In this document: positions 56,485 through 64,000 of the stretch, one piece after another
How positions within the stretch are numbered: position 1 is the first letter of the stretch
How the letters are laid out: each line of letters begins with the position of its first letter
NCBI GenBank assembly: GCA_033239125.1
Contig: BSWB01000002.1
Location: 83,448,560-83,512,559, forward strand
DNA from: Fagopyrum homotropicum
Lineage: Eukaryota > Streptophyta > Magnoliopsida > Caryophyllales > Polygonaceae
Length of the DNA: 64,000 nt
Direction of reading: 5' to 3'
Translations under genes and position numbers: made by a program
Notes under the pieces: model-generated
What the model was told of the DNA's origin: nothing
Databases searched by the model: none
The model's input: only the letters and a program-made list of their open reading frames with translations

Positions 56485-58160
56485 GGATGCGAACCGGCAG
56501 TGTACGGGTCAATCGTAGTAAAAGCAAGAAATTCTGGGGTGTCGATCTCAGAGACTTAGGTGAAACCTAAGCAAGTATAGGTTGTCTATGCAACTACTAA
56601 CCACAAAAGCGATTAAAACAATCAAAGATGATAAAAAGTCAATTAAAGAAATACGCAATTCTAGGGATTAAAGCATCTAGTTGTGGTTCCAACTCAAAAT
56701 CTAAAGATAAGCGGACAAAGCTGAGATTTTGCAAAGGGAAGGTGTTACTAAAGTGGAATAAATCACCGGGTAAGTCTCACTACTCACTAATCCCAAACCG
56801 TAACTCCTATTACCGGGTAAGTCTCAAGGAATTTAGGAAAAGAACTATCACCTCAAACTAACACTCCAACTAAGGGAATAGAATCAACCTTTACCGGGTA
56901 AGTCTCAGGCTAACTCACAAAGATGGAATGGAAGCACACTCAATCCCCAATAAAGGATAAACCTTTACTACCTATACTTATGATCTTAGGTAAACAAACA
57001 AAGGAATTACCGGATAAGTCTCATCCTAAGCTTGCATTGAACCAGGAAAGGTGTAATAAGAATATGATTTGGCAAACTCTAACACTTAACTCTCAGTTTC
57101 GGATCAGAAAAGGTCACCTCGGTCAAACGAATTCCACCCCGGCCGAGATGTTCATCGACTGAGCGAGATGTTCTAGGGTTAAGGATAAAGACTCGAGCTT
57201 TCAAGGTCCTACTGGAATTTAAGATTATTATATCATTGTGTTTCCCACAACCTTCAGCCAATCACCCTAGAATCACACAAAGAAATTAGCCAATCATCAT
57301 CATGAAAGCAATAATCAAATATAAGGGAAGAAGGTGAATAATTGAACACAAAAACATTGAGAAAAAGGCTTCAATAACTGAATCAATTATCAAACAAACA
57401 AGCGTTCCTTGGATCACAATCCAATAAGACAATCAACAAGAAGGGAATCTAAGAGAATCTTACAAAAACTCTTCACAAAAGCTATAAAAGCTATCAACTT
57501 CCTTCCTTCAACCTTCCTTACTGCTGGATGCTCTAAGCATGTATTTTCCGGTGATGCGCCGTTGTGATTTGTTGAAAATCCAACCCTTTATATAGTAAAA
57601 CTACCCTCCTAAGATAAGATATCTTAAAAAGATATTTTCCTAATAAAATATATCTATCTCTCATAAATAAATCCCTAAAATATATGATCTTCCTTCCAAA
57701 AATCCAGCCTAAAAATATAAGATCCCTCCTTCCAAAAATAAAAGATCTCAGCCAAGAATAAAATATATCTCTCCACGTCCAAGGTGTTCGCCTCGGTCGG
57801 GACGCTCCTCTGTATCACCTCGGTCGAGATGGTACTGTAGCTGACCGAGGTGAATCTCAACTGAATGTGAAATCTCTCAAATATAGTCCAAAGTAAATCT
57901 TTAATCCTATTCCATGCTTCTTGGATTCTTCCTTATGCTTCTGAATGTAGCTCTAATGACTCCTTAGCTCCTTTAACTCCATTTTGATGCAGAATGTGCC
58001 ATTTTACCTACGATTGCAACGAAACTTGGTGTAGACCTCGATTCCCGCAAAGGTAGATGAAACGACAATATAATCACATAATATACATTCATACATGTAG
58101 ATTATTGAAGATAAAACGTCTAAACAGGTCCCAAAATATAGACTATAATTCATGCTATCA
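56449..58160 (-). mobile_element. 5' LTR of E, 3' end truncated
   Basis: It matches the 3' LTR except that 27 bp at its PBS side are missing. The joint to protease falls in TTTAAATTT, with a 3-bp TTT overlap between the LTR and the protease sequence as seen in A1. ACCGGGTAAGTCTCA copies are near 56,764, 56,811, 56,894 and 57,008; a CGAG pair at 21 bp is at 57,825 and 57,846. Confidence 0.85.
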
Positions 58161-58165
58161 CAGAG

Positions 58166-58417
58166 CCTTAAGTTGACAACAATGGAACTTGCTATCTGCA
58201 ATAAAGGTAGAGTGGATGAAGAAACAAAACCCGGAAGGGGTCTCACTTTTAAAAAGGTTTTGGTTTTAAAGCTAGTACAGGTGTTTTGGGATAGATAGAT
58301 AGATAGATATCTTCTATGTGCTGATGTGTATGGATGTACTATTAAGTATTATGTATATATATATATATATATATCTATACATATAGCCTATATAGAGCCT
58401 TATACGTTAGGTGTGCA
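58166..58417 (+). other. F leader
   Basis: Continues the F PBS (after E) with AAGTTGACAACAATGG and GCAATAAAGG, like the leaders of the other Tekay elements. It contains GATA and AT tracts at about 58,291-58,310 and 58,352-58,374. No coding sequence is present. Confidence 0.6.
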
Positions 58418-59794
58418 TACCCCGTAGATAGGTCGGACTAGATCTACGGCTCGTGTAGGTAGAGGTAGAGGTAGACCACCTCTTCCTCCAAGAGGGATAG
58501 GATAGGGAGCAAATCCCGGTGCTGATCCACCAATGGTGGAGGAGGCTTCTGAGAAGGTTGTCAAGAGTGTCGTCACAGCGACGAGGAGTGGTGGATCTAG
58601 GAGACAGCATGCCCATCGAGCCTAGTCTGATGACTCAGATCGTGTCTCCATGGGAGGTCCAGAGTTTAGAGAGTACCTCAGGCATTTTGAAGAGGCCATC
58701 AGAGCAGGTAGACGAGCCCCAGATCTACCAGGGCATGAAGGATCATTTGAGAGATCCCATGGAGCCACTCAGGTGCCAACAATACCGGCACGTGCTGCTG
58801 AGGTTGCTCGAGCTATAAAGGAGACTAGAGGGCCTCGACCAGATACTTGGTTGAAGGCATTTCATTAGGAGGGAGTGGTACTTCTTAGGAGAGATTGGGT
58901 TACAGACCCAGGTGTGGATAGGACATGTGGACTCATCCTTAGAGTCTATTAGGTGTCTTGACGACAGACGGATGGAGCTAGTTAAGTCTCTATTCCGTGA
59001 CCTGGCTCACCAGTGGTGGAGGACAGTTCGAGCACGAGTTACCAGATATGAGCAGATGAGGACTTTGCTAAGGGAGCAGTTTTGTCTGCCTCACTTAGGA
59101 GGGAGAAGCTACATGACCTTGTGGACGCGGGTTTTGAGGACATACCTATTACAGATGCTATTCGTCGCTTTCAGCTGCACCATTTGAGGACCAACATATG
59201 TATCTATTCTCCCGCCGTCTGAGGGAGAACACACGTTCGTACATGGCGGGATCACTATGGATCATTGACAGACTACCAGGATCGGGACTTTGCTTATGAG
59301 CGCGAGAGAGCTAGCCAGAGGAGGACTTCTCAGAAGGGTCGGTCTGAGAAGAGACAACGCACAAGACAGACTAGTGAAGGAGCATCTGGATACGGGCAAG
59401 GTCAGTCTCATGGCCGCTCGAGTGGTCCAGTGTCTGCACAGATGCTTGAGAGAGGCCTGTAGTGTTACAACTGCAGGGCCTATTTACATATGAGGGCTAA
59501 GTGCCCGAGAGCACCACTGACTTGCTTCTCGTGTAGGAAGCCAGGACATAGAGCTACGTTTTTCCGTCAGGGCAAGACGTCATCAAAGCAGGGTTCTTCC
59601 CCTACCAGTGCAGTAGGAGGTGGGCAAAGACCGCCTCAACATCAGGCACAAGGACAACAGAGAGTCCCAGACACAGCTTCTACTCAAGGATCACCTCCAG
59701 GACCGAGTAGAGGTAGAGGTAGGGATGCTGGTACTAGTGATGCCCGAGGATCTCGAGGCCTTGTTTTTGAGCTGAGGAGCCGCCGGAACCAGCT
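58418..59794 (+). pseudogene. Tekay gag (F), broken
   Basis: No intact start is seen; one is expected near 58,418 (ATACCCCG, perhaps ATG mutated). Pieces lie in different frames: FREYLRHFEEAIRAGRRAPD (about 58,655-58,720), WLKAFH near 58,850, then the capsid region to about 59,190. The basic segment RTSQKGRSEKRQRTRQTSEG (about 59,310-59,370) follows. One zinc-knuckle pair follows, CYNCRAYLHMRAKC and CFSCRKPGHRATFF (59,461-59,570). The linker then leads to protease. Confidence 0.75.
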
Positions 59795-61630
59795 GCTACA
59801 AGTGCCATTTTGTTACATGGTTTACTTGTTAGAGTTTTATTTGATACGGGTGCTACGCATTCCTTTATTTCTGCTCCATGTGTTGAGCACTTGAGTTTAC
59901 CTACCATAGAGGTGACACCCATTACCATAGGGTTACATGATGATAGTCGGGTCCGAGTTACCAGTGAGATACGTAGTTGTCCCCTTCGCTTAGGGACCCG
60001 TGTGTTTCTTGTTGACTTCTTAGTCATGCCTCTGTTGCATGAAGAAGTCATTTAAGGTATAGATTGGAGGCGTAGACACCGGGCTGTGTTAGATGTGGGT
60101 AAGAGGACTGTTACAGTCTCTACCGACATAGCTCCGATAGAGGTCTTCCGAGGTTGGGACCTTAGGAAGACAGGATCTGTTATTATTGCTATATAAGCAG
60201 CGAGGTTGATAGCACAGGGATGTGATGCCTTTTGGTGTTATACCATGAAGGAAGGAGATAGTTTAGCTTTTGAGGACATACCAGTGGTCTGCGACTTTGA
60301 AAACGTGTTTACAGAGCCGTCTAGTTTGCTGCCTCAGAGGAGTGTAGACTTTGGCATGGAGTTGGAGCCTGGTACGAGACCGATCTCGAAGGCCCCATAT
60401 CGTATGGTGCCTATCGAGATGTTGAAGCTGAAGAAGCAACTCGAGGAGTTGGCTGAGAAGGGCTTCATTCGCCCTAGCGCATCACCATGGGGTGCACCTG
60501 TCCTCTTCGTGCGGAAGAAGGATGGATCGTTGAGATTGTGTGTAGACTACAAAGAGCTGAACAAGGTGACCATCAACAACACGTATCCACTGCCTCGTAT
60601 TGATGATCTACTTGATCAGCTTCAGGGAGCGACAGTTTTCTCCCGGATTGATATACGTTCAGGATATCACCAGCTGAGGGCGAGAGAGCAGGATGTGCAC
60701 AGGACGGCATTTCGTACCCATTATGGACACTACGAGTTTGTAGTGATGCCATTTGGGTTGACGAATACCCCAGTAGTTTTTATGGAGTTGATGAACATTA
60801 TCTTCATCGACTTCCTGGATCAGTTTGTGGTGGTCTTTATTGACGACATTCTAGTATACTCTCGTAGTAGAGAGGCGCATTTTGGACATCTGAGGACAAT
60901 TTTGCAAATTTTGAGGGATAGAGAGTTGTGTGCCAAGCTCTCTAAGTGCGAGTTCTGAATATCTGAGGTTGCTTTCCTTGGACATATCGTCTCCTCCGAC
61001 GAGATCATGCTTGACCCGGCGAAGATTGAGTCAGTTGTTGCATGGACGACACCGACGAACATCAAGAAAGTGCGTAGATTTCTTGACCTAGCCAGTTATT
61101 ACAAATGCTTTGTGGAGGGATTTTCTGTGATTTCCCGTGCACTGACGGGTCTTCTGAGGAAGACCACCAGATTTGTATGGACCGACCAGTGTGCTCAGAC
61201 TTTTGAGGAGTTGAAGAGGCGTTTGACTTCTGCTCTTGTCTTGGCATAGCTAGAGGGTTCTGATAACTTCGTGGTCTACAGTGATGCATCTAAGCTAGGC
61301 TTGGGATGTGTGTTGATGCAGAGAGGCAGAGTGATTGCATATGCATCTCGACAACTGAAGACGTATTAGGAGAGCTACCCGACGCATGATTTGGAGTTGG
61401 CAAAGGTAGTTCATGCATTGAAGATCTGGAGACATTACCTGTAAGGTTCCCCATGTTAGATCTTCACAGACCATAAGAGTCTGAAGTACATTTCCACGGA
61501 GCGGGAATTGAATAACCACCAACGTCGATGGCTTGAGTTGATCAAGGACTTTGAACTTGAGATTTTGTATCATCCTGGCAAGGCGAATGTGGTAGATGAC
61601 GCCTTGAGCAGGAAGACGCCTTAAGAGAAG
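59795..61630 (+). pseudogene. Tekay pol: protease, RT, RNase H (F)
   Basis: Protease has VLFDTGATHSFISAPCVEHL (active-site DTGA at 59,843-59,854). RT (60,206-60,958) includes KAPYRMVPIEMLKLKKQLEE, GAPVLFVRKKDGSLRLCVDY, the LP box, GYHQLRAREQ and FIDDILVYSRS (catalytic FIDD at 60,837-60,848). It continues past a TGA at 60,956 with ISEVAFLGHIVSS. RNase H follows: WTDQCAQTFEELKRRL, FVVYSDASKLGLG and DHKSLKYISTERELN. Further in-frame stops are at about 60,053, 60,193, 61,247, 61,366 and 61,442. Most of the region is in a single plus frame. Confidence 0.85.
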
Positions 61631-63220
61631 GCGATTGCTAGATTGACAGTACAACCTCAGCTTCAGAGGGATCTAGCCTGGATAGATCTGGACATCTAGT
61701 TTCCTGATGAGGATGCCTAGTTGTTTGCTTTAGAGGTTCTACCTGGTCTGTTGGATGTGATCCCACAAAAGCGAGTGACTTGCCCGACCTTGACGAGGAT
61801 TCGAGAGAGGATGTCTCGTGGAGAGTCACCAAAGTTCTCTATTGGAGTAGATGGAGTGATAAAGCGCCATGATCGTATATGTGTACCTGCTGATGCAGAG
61901 TTGAGACAACGGATCTTACGGAGGCTCATTGTACACCTTACTCAGTACATCCAGGTAAGACTAAGATGTACGATGATGTGAGACGCTCATATTGGTGGGG
62001 AGGGCTGAAGCCCGACATAGCCAGATTTGCAACCTAGTGTGTGACTTGTCAACAGGTCAAGATAGAGCATTTCAGACCTGGAGGTGAGCTCCATTCACTA
62101 CCAGTACTGTAGTGGAAGTGGGAGGACATCTCCATGGATTTTGTGACCGGATTGAGGACCAGTAGGAGCTTTGGTGCTATTTGGGTGATTGTTGATAGAC
62201 TGACGAAGACGACACATTTTATCCCTCTCAGAGAGACGTGGCCGGTGAGCAGATTGGCTGAGGAGTACACTAGACAGATAGTGAGACTCGATGGGGTACC
62301 GAGGACGATTGTCTCTGATCGAGTGCTTTAGGGACGAGTCTACACGTTTACTTCGAGATTTTGGCAGCAGATTCAGAGTGCTTTAGGGACCAGTCTACAC
62401 TTCACGACTTCATTCCACCCCAGACATATTGTCAATCAAAGAGGACCATCCAAACCTTAGAGGATATGTTGTGAACCTGTGTGTTGGACTGGGGACAGGA
62501 ATGGTCTGATTACCTCCCACTTGTTGAGTTCTCACACAACAACAGCTGGCATGCAATCTATTGGGAGGGCTCCTTATGAGGCACTGTATGGACGTAGGTG
62601 TCGTACACCTTTATGTTGGCATGAGCCTAGCAGTATTAGTGGGATAACGTCAAAGCAGATTCAGGATGATATGGCTCGAGTAGCGCTGATCACAGAGAGG
62701 ATGTTGGCTGCATAGAGTCGCCAGAAGTCGTATGCAGATAGGAGACGTCATCCTCTAGAGCTCAGGGTAGGAGCTAATGTCTAGTTGAGGGTATCCCTGA
62801 CGCGAGGCGTCAAACATTTTGGCATAAAGGGGAAGTTGAGTCCCCGATATGTCGGTCCTTTAGAGATACTAGACAGTGTTGGGAAGGCAGCCTACAGATT
62901 AGGATTGCCTCCGAGGTTAGTGGTTGTTCACCTCGTGTTTCACGTATCTCAACTCAGAGAGTACATACCACATCCCAAACACATTATGAATTATGATGAT
63001 CTAGTGGTTGAGCCGGACCACACATTTGCAGAGCACCCTATTGCAGTCCTAGAGCGAGGCGTGAGACGCCTGTGTTCAAAAGACATTCCTATGATGAGGA
63101 TACAGTGGTCTAGACGAGGATCTGATGAGGCTACATGGGAGACGGAGGATAGTATCTAGAGGAACTATCCAAAGTTCTACGCCGAGATAGATGCACCAGT
63201 AGGATCCACGAGTAGATCTT
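61631..63220 (+). pseudogene. Tekay integrase and chromodomain-like tail (F)
   Basis: The start VTCPTLTRIRERMSRGE (about 61,780) leads to the zinc domain, where one base is lost near 61,920. The core includes MDFVTGLRTSRSFGAIWVIV (first Asp about 62,135) and RTIVSDR (second Asp about 62,315). A local duplication (about 62,322-62,350) disrupts the next part, and the expected NGQ.E region is mutated (about 62,420-62,450). The C-terminal part MRVSLTRGVKHFGIKGKL, LEILDSVGKAAYR and HVSQLREY precedes the chromodomain-like IAVLERGVRRLCSKDIPMMR...WETEDSI. Stops at 61,718, 62,472 and 62,782 are shared with element C. Confidence 0.8.
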
Positions 63221-63224
63221 AGTG

Positions 63225-63738
63225 CCATCATGGTGAGTGTATGTTATGCTATGTGTTTATGCGATATGATGTGCTTTACGTGATAGCTGTATGTGCATAT
63301 GATCTGTTAGATCATGTTTGCTAGCGCGAGATAGGTATAGCTTGAGATGGTTGTTTCCTCCATACTATGGTGTGTGTATTAGGATTAGCCGGAGATGGAT
63401 CTTTCCTCCATGCTATCTTTGATGGACATAGTGTCAGTGGAGACGGTTTTCCTCCACATAGTAGTGTTATGTGTACGTTATGGCTGGAGATGGCTTTCCT
63501 CCATGCCAATGTGATGTGGTTAGTGTTCGGCTAGAGATAATCTTCCTCCAGGCCTTGTTTAGAGTTGATGATGGTGTTGCTAGAGTGATGATTCCTACAT
63601 GCTGTTAATAAGGATATAGAATGATATAGGTTATGACATGGTGCCTCTGAGAGGGAGAGTTATTCCTCGGTTTGTGGGTCCGAGAGGATTTTGGATCTTA
63701 CAAGTTTCAGGACGAAACTTGTTTTTAGGGGGGTGTTA
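63225..63738 (+). other. F 3' UTR, hairpin repeats and polypurine tract
   Basis: The GGAGATGG...CCTCCA units occupy 63,327-63,615. The polypurine tract TTTTTAGGGGGG is at 63,722-63,733, next to the 3' LTR. Confidence 0.75.
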
Positions 63739-64000
63739 TGTAAGAGCCTTAGTCCTTGGAGCCTAGGAGTCCTTGTTGAGCCTTATGTTGACCTTGGCAG
63801 CCGCCCCTACGGACCCAAATGGCCGCCCCTGCGGCTAGGCGCCCCTGCGCCTCTCAGTGACTGCCCCTGCGGCTCTGTGTGGTTGCAGCCGCCTTCGTTA
63901 ACCCTTTGATTTGTGCTTTGCGGCTGGCTTCCTTTATATGCCATCCTTTGCTTCTCTGAGAGGATTTCGTCATCCCCTCCAGCTCCAATTCTGTTTGTAC
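63739..64000 (+). mobile_element. 3' LTR of F, cut by window end
   Basis: It starts TGTAAGAGCCTTAGTCC, parallel to 39,836. Cores CCGCCCCTACGG, CCGCCCCTGCGG, GCGCCCCTGCGC and CTGCCCCTGCGG start at 63,801, 63,823, 63,839 and 63,861. It includes CTTTATATGCC, the position of the TATA-like box in the C LTR. It continues beyond the window. Confidence 0.85.

Larger units (their letters stand above)
48669..58160 (-). mobile_element. Athila element E (gag-less, integrase-less)
   Basis: The duplication CAGAG (48,664-48,668 and 58,161-58,165) and TG...CA ends bound the element. Read on minus, the order is a truncated 5' LTR, protease, RT, RNase H, env-like gene, PPT and 3' LTR. Gag, the PBS and the last 27 bp of the 5' LTR are missing at one junction (about 56,449). 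Integrase is missing between RNase H and the env-like gene, as in A1. Confidence 0.9.

Overview
This window is intergenic plant heterochromatin built almost entirely from LTR retrotransposons. No host gene, rRNA, tRNA or CRISPR array could be supported. The lineages are the Ty3/gypsy clades Athila (tRNA-Asp primer site, gag-pro-RT-RH, sometimes an Athila ORF-1/env-like gene) and a Tekay/Del-like chromovirus (initiator-Met primer site, integrase ending in a chromodomain-like tail), plus one Sirevirus-like Ty1/copia element. These point to an angiosperm; the species cannot be told from the sequence. Every coding region is broken by stops, frameshifts or deletions.

Layout. 1-4.15 kb: scraps of Tekay-like LTRs, one Athila-type LTR on +, and a scrap of the 'D' LTR. 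4.15-12.38 kb: minus-strand Athila element A1 (env-like, pol, gag, PBS, 5' LTR), abutting a second minus Athila pol fragment, A2 (12.38-14.17 kb). 14.19-34.69 kb: a Sirevirus-like copia element whose 5' LTR is split by about 17.6 kb. The split holds a minus Tekay-like element (G1, 15.08-31.40 kb), itself interrupted in gag by a plus Athila element (B, 21,524-29,774, TSD ATCTC), and then rearranged plus-strand Tekay LTR pieces (31.42-32.66 kb). 34.69-37.12 kb: minus Tekay 3' LTR and 3' UTR (J), joined head-on to a plus Tekay pol (C, 37.12-39.84 kb). C runs into an LTR (39,836-48,653) that also serves as the 5' LTR of a second internal region (F, 58.16-63.74 kb), giving an internal-LTR-internal-LTR tandem. 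That LTR is interrupted by non-coding element D (40,025-47,186, TSD GCTGG). The F primer-binding site is interrupted by minus Athila element E (48,669-58,160, TSD CAGAG). The window ends inside the 3' LTR of F.

How the parts relate. A1 and E lack integrase at the same place, and D has no coding capacity, so both must have used proteins from relatives: D shares its PBS, polypurine tract and LTR end with the Tekay elements. The most striking unexplained signal is a set of short CpG-containing near-palindromes scattered through LTRs, UTRs and inter-domain linkers. CCGCCCCTGCGG is set at exact 22-bp intervals in both the Athila B element and the Tekay C/F LTR. CTCGGTCGAG, often paired at 21 bp, marks A1 and E. 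A third motif, TTCCAC/GTGGAA, sits in the same protease-RT linker of A2. The copies fall in different reading frames, so the conserved object appears to be DNA or RNA rather than protein.
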